Shown: piece by piece, positions 21,150 to 27,361 of the stretch | Numbering within the stretch: the first letter of the stretch is position 1 | Layout: each line of letters opens with the position of its first letter | Source: RYN-433 sp036558265 | Lineage (GTDB): Bacteria; Planctomycetota; Phycisphaerae; Tepidisphaerales; Tepidisphaeraceae | Length of the DNA: 27,361 nt | Direction of reading: 5' to 3' | Assembly: GCA_036558265.1 (NCBI GenBank) | Contig: DATBFY010000110.1 | Coordinates: 1 to 27,361 of the forward strand | Made by a program: the position numbers and the translations under genes | The notes under the pieces: generated by a model | Told to the model about the DNA's origin: nothing | Database searches by the model: none | Seen by the model: the letters and a program-made list of their open reading frames with translations, nothing else

Positions 21150-22685
21150 ATGAGCCACTCCCACTCGCCAACGCTCCGTAGCACGGGCGCCCCGCCCGTG
21201 AGCAGTCCGATTCACGGGCGAGGCCCCCGTGCTACGGGCACTCATCCCTCCCGCCGCCAACTGCTCTGGCAACTTGGCGGCGGCCTGGGCGGCATCGCGC
21301 TGGCTTCCATGCTCCATCGCGATCAACTCCTCGCCGCAGAAAAACGTGTCCCGCAGTTTGCGCCTAAAGCCACGCGGGTCATTCAGCTTTTCATGTCCGG
21401 GGCGGCCAGTCAGTGCGACACGTTCGACTATAAACCCTTGCTGGCAAAGAAGAACGGGCAGAAGTGGGATCCGGGGGAGAAGGTAGAGCTGTTCCAATCC
21501 TCCCCCGGGAACACCCTTGCCTCTCCCTGGCCTTGGCGGCGGTACGGGCAATCGGGCAAGTGGATCAACGATTGCGTTGCGCCGCTGGGAGCCGTCGTGG
21601 ATGAGCTCGCTTTTGTTCACAACGTTGTGAGCAAGTCGAACGTCCACGGCCCGGCCACATTCATGCAGGCCACCGGGTTCGTGCTGCCCGGATTCCCAGC
21701 CATGGGGGCGTGGGTCAGTTATGGGCTGGGGTCACTTTCGGACAACCTGCCGACCTTTGTCGTCCTGCCGGATCCCCGTGGGTTTGCTCCTAACGGGCCG
21801 ATGAACTGGTCCGCCGGGTTTCTGCCCGCCCAGCACCAGGCCACCCTGTTTCGACCCGGGGCGACCGATCCGATCGCGGATCTGTTTCCGCCGCGAAACA
21901 GTTATGTGAAGCCGGACAGCGAGCGTGACGTGCTGGGGGCGCTGGCGAAGCTCAACCGCGCCCACGCCGAGGCCCGCGAGGGAGATAGCCGCCTCGATGC
22001 CCGCATCCGCTCCTACGAATTGGCCGCCCGGATGCAGCTTTCGGCGCCGGAGGTGCTCGACATCTCCGGCGAACCGCAGCACATCCTCGATCTCTACGGC
22101 CTCAACACGCCCAACGCGAAGACCGACGGCCCGATGAACGCCGGCGAGGAGATCCGGCACTTTGGCCGCAACTGCCTGGTCGCCCGCCGGCTGATCGAGC
22201 GGGGCGTGCGCTTCGTGCAGGTCTGGTCCGGCGCCGACAACGGCTTCCCGCGCCGCAACTGGGACAGCCACGAGGACCTCCGCCGCGACCACTGGCCGCT
22301 GGGCCTGGGGATGGCCACGGGCGCGGCGGCGCTGATCAAGGATTTGAAAGCCCGGGGCATGCTGGATGACACACTGGTGATCTGGACGACCGAGTTCGGG
22401 CGGATGCCGTGTTCGCAAGGCGCCACCGGCCGCGACCACAACCCGTTCGTCTTCACCAACTGGCTCGCCGGCGGCGGGATCAAGCCGGGCGTGACGTATG
22501 GCGAGTCGGACGAGTGGTCGTACAAGCCGGCCGACCCGGATAACCCGACGTACTGCTACGACATCCACGCGACGGCGCTGCACCTGCTGGGGCTGGAGCA
22601 CACGAAGCTGACGTTCAGGCATAACGGGATTGATCGGCGGTTGACGGACGTACACGGGCACGTGATCCGGGAGTTGCTGGCGTGA
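21150..22685 (+). CDS. DUF1501 Tat-exported protein with repeat-derived N-terminal extension
   Basis: 511 aa, starting 4 bp after the PSCyt/PSD1 stop, the standard pairing. DUF1501 is a sulfatase/alkaline-phosphatase-fold family exported by Tat and presumed to act in the periplasm with its PSD1 partner. Visible landmarks are SRRQLLWQLGGGLGGIALA (twin-arginine signal, R35-R36), VIQLFMSGAASQCDTFDYKP, VHGPATFMQATGF, LVIWTTEFGRMP with GRDHNPFVFTNWLAGGGIK, and YDIHATALHLLGLEHTKLTF. Anomaly: residues 9-30 (STGAPPVSSPIHGRGPRATG and flanks) are encoded by a palindromic dispersed repeat, pushing the Tat motif about 20 residues further from the Met. No in-frame start between the repeat and the RR motif avoids it. 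Confidence 0.93.
   Translation: MSHSHSPTLRSTGAPPVSSPIHGRGPRATGTHPSRRQLLWQLGGGLGGIALASMLHRDQLLAAEKRVPQFAPKATRVIQLFMSGAASQCDTFDYKPLLAKKNGQKWDPGEKVELFQSSPGNTLASPWPWRRYGQSGKWINDCVAPLGAVVDELAFVHNVVSKSNVHGPATFMQATGFVLPGFPAMGAWVSYGLGSLSDNLPTFVVLPDPRGFAPNGPMNWSAGFLPAQHQATLFRPGATDPIADLFPPRNSYVKPDSERDVLGALAKLNRAHAEAREGDSRLDARIRSYELAARMQLSAPEVLDISGEPQHILDLYGLNTPNAKTDGPMNAGEEIRHFGRNCLVARRLIERGVRFVQVWSGADNGFPRRNWDSHEDLRRDHWPLGLGMATGAAALIKDLKARGMLDDTLVIWTTEFGRMPCSQGATGRDHNPFVFTNWLAGGGIKPGVTYGESDEWSYKPADPDNPTYCYDIHATALHLLGLEHTKLTFRHNGIDRRLTDVHGHVIRELLA
21176..21237. repeat. 62-bp palindromic repeat translated within the DUF1501 gene
   Basis: Arms 21176-21201 and 21212-21237 are reverse complements with two mismatches in 26 (outer ends CCGTAGCACGGG and CCCGTGCTACGG), with a 10-bp centre. 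The sense reading gives STGAPPV...HGRGPRATG, a peptide pattern I associate with dispersed palindromes in Planctomycetota genomes. Confidence 0.9.
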
Positions 22686-22707
22686 CTTGCTGTGTCTCCC
22701 AGCCGCA

Positions 22708-23307
22708 TTACCCGGTTCGGCAATCCGATCCAACGGCCGCGTCGGCGAGAGGGGACCGGATCACGGCTTGGCCGCACTCGGGGCAGCGCTCCGGGGAAGC
22801 TCGCAGGTCATATCCGCAGTTTGCACACAGGCCGGCGCGACGACGCGAGCCGGCGCGTAGCGTGTGAGTTATCCACCACGCCGGCAGGAGCAACGAGAGA
22901 CCGATCGGCACCCAGACCGGCACGAGGAGGATTAAGAGCATCCGCCCCCCGAACCGCCAATTCCCGCCGCCGGGCGGCCCGACCGTTCGCAACGGGAAGA
23001 AGCCGAAGCCGTACGCGTTGTACGTCGGCCGCTGCAAGCTGCGGGGGTCTCGGCCATTGATCGGATAGCGCCGCGCGTGCCAGCCGGCCGGGCGCCAGCC
23101 GTCGGCGCGGGGTTTGGTGGCGTCATTGGCGAAAACGAGTTGCAGCACGCCGCCGGCACACTGCACCCGCGCCTGGTGCGCATCCCCGTCCCACTCGATC
23201 GCGACGACGTGATCGCGGGAGCTGAGCCACAATCCGGCCGCCGACAGGCCCAGCAGAAGGGAGAGGGCGAGCAATAAACGGCCGGAAGACCGGCGAAACC
23301 GACTCAT
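22708..23307 (-). CDS. Membrane protein with C-terminal zinc ribbon
   Basis: 199 aa. A predicted transmembrane helix at about 10-29, a periplasmic-looking middle of about 90 residues (with NAYGFGFFPLR), a second helix at 123-145 (LLILLVPVWVPIGLSLLLPA), then a cytoplasmic basic loop and a zinc ribbon with Cys161, Cys164, Cys175 and Cys178 (CANCGYDLRASPERCPECGQ). This CGYDLR ribbon is a recurrent tail on small Phycisphaerae membrane proteins; function unknown. Convergent with DUF1501 (22-bp gap) and divergent from the ECF sigma gene (109-bp gap). Confidence 0.82.
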   Translation of the reverse strand: MSRFRRSSGRLLLALSLLLGLSAAGLWLSSRDHVVAIEWDGDAHQARVQCAGGVLQLVFANDATKPRADGWRPAGWHARRYPINGRDPRSLQRPTYNAYGFGFFPLRTVGPPGGGNWRFGGRMLLILLVPVWVPIGLSLLLPAWWITHTLRAGSRRRAGLCANCGYDLRASPERCPECGQAVIRSPLADAAVGSDCRTG

Positions 23308-23363
23308 TTACGGCATTCTACCCATTCGCCGGTCCCCTCGCCGCAGCATCGGAGATTAGAAGG

Positions 23364-23391
23364 TTGAACAGCCCCGGCGGTATCGTAAACC
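23364..23391 (+). promoter_or_regulatory. Weak candidate promoter for the ECF sigma gene
   Basis: TTGAAC (23364-23369), 16-bp spacer, TAAACC (23386-23391), about 25 bp before the ATG. A GAAC...CGTA-like pattern in the same place could also suit an ECF-type promoter and autoregulation, but its spacing is short. Confidence 0.22.
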
Positions 23392-23416
23392 GCGACGAAG
23401 ACCAGGATCGCGCACC

Positions 23417-25096
23417 ATGACCGATTCGGAATTACTTACCCGTTACGTTCGCGACGGCTCCCAGGAGGCGTTCGCCCAGCTCGTTCGGAGGCACGTGAAC
23501 CTGGTTTACGGCGCGTGCCTTCGCCAGACCCGCGACCCGCACCTGGCGGACGACGCGGCCCAGGCCGTTTTCCTGGTGCTGGCGCGTCGGGCCGGTTCAC
23601 TCAAACCGGGGACCGTGCTGGCGGGCTGGCTTTACAACACGGCGCGTTACGCCGCCGCCAATGCCAGGCGGGGAGAAGATCGCCGCAGGCACCACGAACG
23701 CAAGGCCGCCCACATGACCGAATCGACCGCCACCCAAGCCGATCTCGATCCCGACGCCGCGGAGCACTGGGAAGCCGTTTCGCCGATGCTCGACGATGCG
23801 ATGGCCACGCTCGCCGGGCACGACCGCGACGCCGTCCTCCTGCGCTTCATGGGGCAGAAGAGCCTCAAGGACGTGGGCGAGGCGCTGGGCGTCTCCGAGG
23901 ACGCCGCCAAGAAGCGGGTCTCCCGCGCGATCGACAAGCTTCGCCGGTTCTTCGCCCGTAAAGGCGTGGCGATCTCCGGCGTCGCGGTCGCGGCGACGCT
24001 CTCGACCGCTGCAACTGCCCACGCCGCCCCGCCCGCCCTGACCACCGCCGCCTGCGGCTTCGCGACGACCGCCGCCGTTCCCGTTCTTCAGGTATCCACC
24101 ATTGCAAACGGAGTGATTGCCATGACTCAGGCCAAGATTCTCTCGACCGCCGCATTTGCCCTGATCGCCGTCCTCACCCTGACCGCCACCACCGCCGCGA
24201 TCGTGCTGCTCCGCCCGGAGTCGCCCAAGCCGACCGCCGCCGCGGCTCCAACACTTCCCACCGCCCCCACCGTGCCGGTCGCGGCCCCGCCGCCCGCCAG
24301 GCCGCTCAATCCCCAGGCCCGCTTCACCGCCGCCTATGCCCTCACGCCCGACCAGGTCCTGCGCCTCGTTCCGCCTCCCTATCCGCCCGAGCGGATCGAG
24401 GTCGTGCTCAAGCCGATGTTCGGGGGGCGGGTGCCGGCGAACATGGACCTGACGCGCTTTGGCACGATCAAGTTCGACCAGACGCCCGACGGCCGCCTGC
24501 AGCGCCGCGTGATGAGCACGATCGATCACGGCACGGTCGGCTCGGCCATTCGCGACTGCCTCGAACTTCCGTATTACCAACTTGATCTGCCGGCCGAACT
24601 GCGCGACCAGCCCATCGTGGGCGACTGGGTCGTGCGCCAACCATCGACCTTCGACGAGCGCAAGGCCGCGCTCGAGGCCATCTTCGCCACGTTGCCCAAG
24701 CCCGTGCGGCTCGAAAAGCGCCAGGTTGAGCGCGAGGTCATCGTTGCCCGCGGCCTCTACGAATACCACCACCTCCCCGACATGCCCGGCGACCGCAACC
24801 TGCACCTCGGGTCCGGCGATCTGACCGACCCCAAGGTCGTCCAGTCCGGCGGTGGCGGCGGTTCGGGCACGTTCGGCGAGTTCCTCAATCACGTCGCCGA
24901 CACCATCGACCAATACGTGATCGACGAGACCCGCGACGGCCTGCGGCGGGTGGAGTGGCGCAACGACAACACCATGCACGCCGACGACCACGACGACAAC
25001 CGCGACTCGCTCCTGGACAACCTCTCGCGGCAGACGTCGCTACGGTACATGCACGAGATGAGGATGGTGGATGTGTGGGTGGCGGCGGGGAAATGA
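23417..25096 (+). CDS. ECF-type sigma-70 factor fused to a membrane-anchored C-terminal domain
   Basis: 559 aa. Residues 1-180 are an ECF sigma factor: sigma-2 region AFAQLVRRHVNLVYGACLRQ, HLADDAAQAVFLVLARRA, AGWLYNTARYAAANARR; sigma-4 region AMATLAGHDRDAVLLRFMGQ with the helix-turn-helix LKDVGEALGVSEDAAKKRVS and AIDKLRRFF. An Ala-rich hydrophobic stretch (about 184-230) and a clear transmembrane helix (about 242-265, ILSTAAFALIAVLTLTATTA) follow, then a Pro/Ala linker and an approximately 250-residue domain I do not recognise, predicted periplasmic. No separate anti-sigma gene is adjacent, so the extension may tether or control the sigma domain. Start ATG has AGGA about 10 nt upstream. The sigma domain is confident; the role of the tail is inference. 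Confidence 0.88.
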   Translation: MTDSELLTRYVRDGSQEAFAQLVRRHVNLVYGACLRQTRDPHLADDAAQAVFLVLARRAGSLKPGTVLAGWLYNTARYAAANARRGEDRRRHHERKAAHMTESTATQADLDPDAAEHWEAVSPMLDDAMATLAGHDRDAVLLRFMGQKSLKDVGEALGVSEDAAKKRVSRAIDKLRRFFARKGVAISGVAVAATLSTAATAHAAPPALTTAACGFATTAAVPVLQVSTIANGVIAMTQAKILSTAAFALIAVLTLTATTAAIVLLRPESPKPTAAAAPTLPTAPTVPVAAPPPARPLNPQARFTAAYALTPDQVLRLVPPPYPPERIEVVLKPMFGGRVPANMDLTRFGTIKFDQTPDGRLQRRVMSTIDHGTVGSAIRDCLELPYYQLDLPAELRDQPIVGDWVVRQPSTFDERKAALEAIFATLPKPVRLEKRQVEREVIVARGLYEYHHLPDMPGDRNLHLGSGDLTDPKVVQSGGGGGSGTFGEFLNHVADTIDQYVIDETRDGLRRVEWRNDNTMHADDHDDNRDSLLDNLSRQTSLRYMHEMRMVDVWVAAGK

Positions 25097-25099
25097 GAT

Positions 25100-25181
25100 C
25101 GTGAAACGTGAAGACGTGAAACAAGTCCCTTCGCCAGGGCGCCCTCGCGAAGAAACTTGCTTCACGTCTTCACGTTTTACG
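25100..25181. repeat. 82-bp nested palindrome between convergent sigma and dctA genes
   Basis: Outer arms 25100-25126 and 25155-25181 are reverse complements with two mismatches in 27 and consist of CGTGAAACGTGAAGACG-like units. An inner near-perfect palindrome CTTCGCC...GCGAAG occupies 25129-25152. It begins 4 bp past the sigma gene stop; further TTTCACG/CTTCACG units run to 25201, and the dctA stop codon TGA (25200-25198, minus) sits in one of them. Likely a dispersed repeat that can also act as a bidirectional terminator. Confidence 0.85.
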
Positions 25182-25197
25182 TTTCACGCTTCACGTT

Positions 25198-26520
25198 TCA
25201 CGCCCCCGCCCCCAGATCCGCCCGCACCTCCGGCGGCAACTCTTCAGGCGCGAGTTGACCCTGCACGGCGCGCTGATATCTGGCGGGGTCGAACTCGCCT
25301 TCCCACTTGGCGACCACGATCGTCGCCACGCCGTTGCCGATCAGGTTGGTGATCGCCCTGGCCTCGCTCATGAAGCGGTCCACCCCGATCAAGAGCGCCA
25401 GCCCCTCGATCGGCAAACCGGTCTTGACGGCGGAGATCGTGGCGGCCAGCGTGATGAACCCGCCCCCCGTGACCGCCGCCGCCCCCTTGCTCGTCAGCAT
25501 CAACAGCGCGATCACGTACAACTGCTCCCCGGCGTTCATGTGAACGCCGAACGCCTGCGCGATGAACAGCATCGCCATCGACAGGTAGATGCTCGTGCCG
25601 TCCAGGTTGAAGCTGTAACCGGCGGGGATGACCATGCGCACGACCTGGCGGCCGCAGCCCATCAGCTCGAGCTTTTCCATCATCCGCGGCAGGGCGCTCT
25701 CGCTGGAACTCGTGCCCAGCACCAGCACGATCTCATCGCGGATGAAGACCAGGTAGCGCCAGAGTGAAAAGCCCGACAAACGGCAGATGATCGCCAGCAC
25801 CACGAAGATGAAGATCGCCATGGTGAGGTAGACGCACCCCATCAGCTTGAGCAGCGCGACCAGCGCCCCGACGCCGAACTTGCCGACGGTGTACGCGATC
25901 GCGCCCAGCGCCCCCAGCGGCGCGACCTTCATGATGATCGCCACCACGCGGAACATGGCCTCGGTCAGGTGCTCCATTCCCGCGACGATCGGCATGCCGC
26001 GCTCGCCAAGCCCCGCGACCGCCACGCCGAACAGCACCGCGAAGAAGAGCACCGGCAGGATGTCATCCCCGGCAAACGCCGCGGCGACGTTGTCCGGAAT
26101 GATGTGCAGGACGAACTGCGCGAAGTCCTTCTGTTTCTCGGCAGCGGCCTGGTACTTGACGATGTCTTTCGACGCCTCCTCGCTCACCGCGACCTTGCTG
26201 CGGTCCACGGCGTCGCCGGGCCTGGCGATGTTCGCGACCGCCAGCCCGATCCCCAGGGCAAGGGTGGTGACGAACTCGAAATAGAGGATGGCCTTGAGCC
26301 CGACGCGCCCAGCCTTGCGCAGGTCCCCCATGCTGGCGATGCCGACGACGACCGTGAGGAAGATGATCGGCGTGACGACCATCTTCACCAGGCGGATGAA
26401 GCCATCCCCCAGGGGCTTGAGGGACTGGCCCAGGTGCGGGTTGATCGCCGCGATCGTCGCCCCGATCGCGATGGCGGTCAGGACCTGGACGGTGAGGTTT
26501 TGATAGATGCGGCGACGCAT
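25198..26520 (-). CDS. dctA: Dicarboxylate/amino-acid:cation symporter (DAACS family, DctA-like)
   Basis: 440-aa inner-membrane secondary transporter of the glutamate/C4-dicarboxylate:Na+/H+ symporter family. Hallmarks are the serine-rich re-entrant loop LGTSSSESALPRMMEKLELM, the substrate and cation motif AGYSFNLDGTSIYLSMAMLF and the C-terminal DRFMSEARAITNLIGNGVA followed by VAKWEG, which match DctA-type C4-dicarboxylate carriers more closely than GltP. About eight hydrophobic helices are visible. The start at 26520 (MRRRIYQNLTVQVL) fits the family; an upstream in-frame ATG at 26589 adds 23 atypical residues. No dicarboxylate sensor is adjacent. Its stop codon is in a dispersed repeat. Confidence 0.92.
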   Translation of the reverse strand: MRRRIYQNLTVQVLTAIAIGATIAAINPHLGQSLKPLGDGFIRLVKMVVTPIIFLTVVVGIASMGDLRKAGRVGLKAILYFEFVTTLALGIGLAVANIARPGDAVDRSKVAVSEEASKDIVKYQAAAEKQKDFAQFVLHIIPDNVAAAFAGDDILPVLFFAVLFGVAVAGLGERGMPIVAGMEHLTEAMFRVVAIIMKVAPLGALGAIAYTVGKFGVGALVALLKLMGCVYLTMAIFIFVVLAIICRLSGFSLWRYLVFIRDEIVLVLGTSSSESALPRMMEKLELMGCGRQVVRMVIPAGYSFNLDGTSIYLSMAMLFIAQAFGVHMNAGEQLYVIALLMLTSKGAAAVTGGGFITLAATISAVKTGLPIEGLALLIGVDRFMSEARAITNLIGNGVATIVVAKWEGEFDPARYQRAVQGQLAPEELPPEVRADLGAGA

Positions 26521-26680
26521 GCTCCGCGCGGGTGCGCGTGGAGTTATACCGTTGAAGTCGCGGATTGCGGATCGCTCCGACCTTGGCATACAGGGATTTC
26601 CCCGACGCCGGTGGGCGCGGTGGGGGTGGAAAATGCAAAGAATTCGGGGGTTTTCGACCGATAATCCACGAACCTTCTGT
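26521..26680. other. Upstream region of dctA with no clear signal
   Basis: First part of the 483-bp gap between the divergent dctA and HU genes. On the dctA strand a TATAAC (minus, about 26550) lies near the right distance but has no -35 partner I can defend. The remainder of the gap (26681-27003) is annotated separately as HU control region and leader. Confidence 0.4.
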
Positions 26681-26705
26681 ATTTTCTTAGGAAAATCGCG
26701 ATTTT
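26681..26705. promoter_or_regulatory. Overlapping A/T-rich palindromes upstream of the HU promoter (operator candidate)
   Basis: ATTTTC-TTAG-GAAAAT (26681-26696) overlaps the perfect 14-bp palindrome AAAATCGCGATTTT (26692-26705). They end 14 bp before the -35 box in otherwise GC-rich DNA, a typical place for a regulator or nucleoid-protein binding site. Confidence 0.45.
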
Positions 26706-26719
26706 TACCGGACGAGGCA

Positions 26720-26747
26720 TTGAAAACCCTTTATTTGGGGCTATTTT
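26720..26747 (+). promoter_or_regulatory. Strong sigma70-like promoter for the HU gene
   Basis: TTGAAA (26720-26725), 16-bp spacer, TATTTT (26742-26747), inside the only AT-rich patch of the gap. A transcript start near 26754 gives a leader of about 250 nt before the HU ATG. Confidence 0.55.
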
Positions 26748-26781
26748 CTGCCGCAAGCGGGATGTGAAGACCGCTCTCGGC

Positions 26782-26808
26782 GGGGCGCTTTGTGACCCGA
26801 AGCGCCCC
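26782..26808 (+). other. Stable hairpin at the 5' part of the HU leader
   Basis: GGGGCGCTT (26782-26790) pairs perfectly with AAGCGCCCC (26800-26808) across a 9-nt loop. Further complementary GACCGGTC/GGCCGG-type segments follow in the leader to about 26890. This may be an RNA control element or simply leader structure. Confidence 0.4.
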
Positions 26809-27003
26809 GAAAGACCGCCGGTCTGCTTGGGGCAGCCGGTGGACAATCAGAGGACCGGCCGCGGATTGGGAGCGCGACCGGTCGGCGTTCGACGCGCGGG
26901 TATCGGCACAATGCGGGAACCGCGCGCGGGCGTGTGGCTCCGGAGCGTCGAGATGGACCCCTCGGCGGGAGCAACCTTTCATCTCTCAAAGGAGAATCGC
27001 ATC

Positions 27004-27312
27004 ATGGCCAAAACAGCTGCCGGCAAGGCGCTGACCAAGTCTCAGACCCATGCCGCCCTGGCGGAAGGGGTCGACGGGATCTCGAAGAAGCAGGCCGCCC
27101 AGTTCATGGACGCGCTGGCGAGCCTGGCGTACAAGCAGGCGAAGAACTCGTTCACCATCCCGGGGATCGGGAAGCTGGTGCTGGTGAACCGCAAGGCCCG
27201 CCAGGGCCGCAACCCGGCGACGGGTGAGACGATCCAGATCCCGGCCAAGAAGGTGGTCAAGTTCCGCGTCGCCAAGGCCGCCAAGGACGCGATCCTCGGG
27301 CCCAAGAAATAA
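27004..27312 (+). CDS. HU-family DNA-binding protein
   Basis: 102-aa histone-like nucleoid protein of the HU/IHF family that binds and bends DNA as a dimer. The start MAKTAAGKALTKSQTHAALA is chosen because of an excellent Shine-Dalgarno sequence (AAAGGAG, about 8 nt upstream); an in-frame start at 26764 would add 80 non-family residues encoded by the structured leader. Core motifs are the helical SKKQAAQFMDALASLAYKQA, then FTIPGIGKLVLVNRKARQGR, NPATGETIQIPAKKVVKFRV (the DNA-binding arm, with RNPATGE) and AAKDAILG. Length is slightly above the usual 90 aa because of an Ala/Lys-rich N-terminus. Probably expressed from the promoter at 26720. Confidence 0.93.
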   Translation: MAKTAAGKALTKSQTHAALAEGVDGISKKQAAQFMDALASLAYKQAKNSFTIPGIGKLVLVNRKARQGRNPATGETIQIPAKKVVKFRVAKAAKDAILGPKK

Positions 27313-27324
27313 GCCTTAGGCTTA
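27310..27324 (+). terminator. Palindrome at the HU stop codon
   Basis: TAAGCCT-T-AGGCTTA starts with the stop codon itself. Without a T-tract and with a short loop it is a weak terminator candidate; more complementary sequence continues to the window edge. Confidence 0.3.
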
Positions 27325-27361
27325 CAGGGGCTTGGGACAATTATGCATCACGCAAAGCCCA

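Noticed and set aside
26764..27003. 80-residue N-terminal extension of the HU protein
   Set aside because: The strong Shine-Dalgarno and conserved start at 27004 favour the short form; the extension lies over leader hairpins and has Arg/Gly/Pro-rich non-family sequence.
1..27361. CRISPR array, tRNA, rRNA, integrase or transposase genes
   Set aside because: No regularly spaced direct repeats with unique spacers, no cloverleaf or rRNA segments that I could recognise by eye, and none of the real ORFs has recombinase motifs.

Overview
This window looks like chromosome from a GC-rich member of the Planctomycetota, probably class Phycisphaerae. That placement is inferred from family content: a PSCyt1/PSCyt2/PSD1 cytochrome-type protein followed by a DUF1501 Tat protein, two PEP-CTERM beta-repeat proteins, a pseudopilin of the H-X9-DG type, an LRR-type lipoprotein, a SpoIIE phosphatase with a planctomycete-like N-terminus, a LEPR-XLL-like motif on a protease, an ECF sigma factor with a membrane-anchored C-terminal extension, and a small membrane protein ending in a CxxCGYDLR zinc ribbon. 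I see no rRNA, tRNA, CRISPR array, transposase or phage gene.

Layout. Bases 1-3865 hold two tandem PEP-CTERM paralogues; the first runs off the left edge. A minus-strand pair follows (pseudopilin 5149-4337, then lipoprotein 4277-3903), with a likely promoter and a good intrinsic terminator. Next come lpxB (5462-6673, lipid A synthesis), xylB (8277-6745) with an upstream 59-codon ORF, a 53-aa basic protein, an exported rhodanese, and a sedolisin-type protease without a visible prodomain (9565-10866). Bases 11006-14807 carry three minus-strand genes: SPFH protein, SpoIIE-type phosphatase and Old Yellow Enzyme family oxidoreductase. Each has the same palindromic repeat at or just past its 3' end.

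Bases 14899-18331 are a plus-strand sugar-metabolism block: Zn-dependent sugar or alcohol dehydrogenase, sugar isomerase/epimerase, RbsD/FucU mutarotase, and an aldo/keto reductase of the L-galactose/L-fucose dehydrogenase type. Together they suggest oxidation of a 6-deoxyhexose or related sugar without initial phosphorylation. Then come a small two-gene module whose nucleotidyltransferase has lost its catalytic segment (18362-18911), the PSCyt/PSD1 and DUF1501 pair (18959-22685), the zinc-ribbon membrane protein, the ECF sigma factor (23417-25096), dctA (26520-25198), and an HU-family DNA-binding protein (27004-27312) behind a recognisable promoter and a structured leader of about 250 nt.

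The most distinctive theme is the number of short palindromic or tandem repeats that touch coding sequence. A CCATCCT heptamer array lies inside lpxB and also between the PEP-CTERM genes. A 62-bp palindrome is translated as the N-terminus of the DUF1501 protein. Repeat copies supply the stop codons of the phosphatase, the oxidoreductase and dctA. I found no clear new defence or mobile system. The best leads are these repeat-gene fusions, the deoxy-sugar cluster, the prodomain-less sedolisin and the gutted nucleotidyltransferase.
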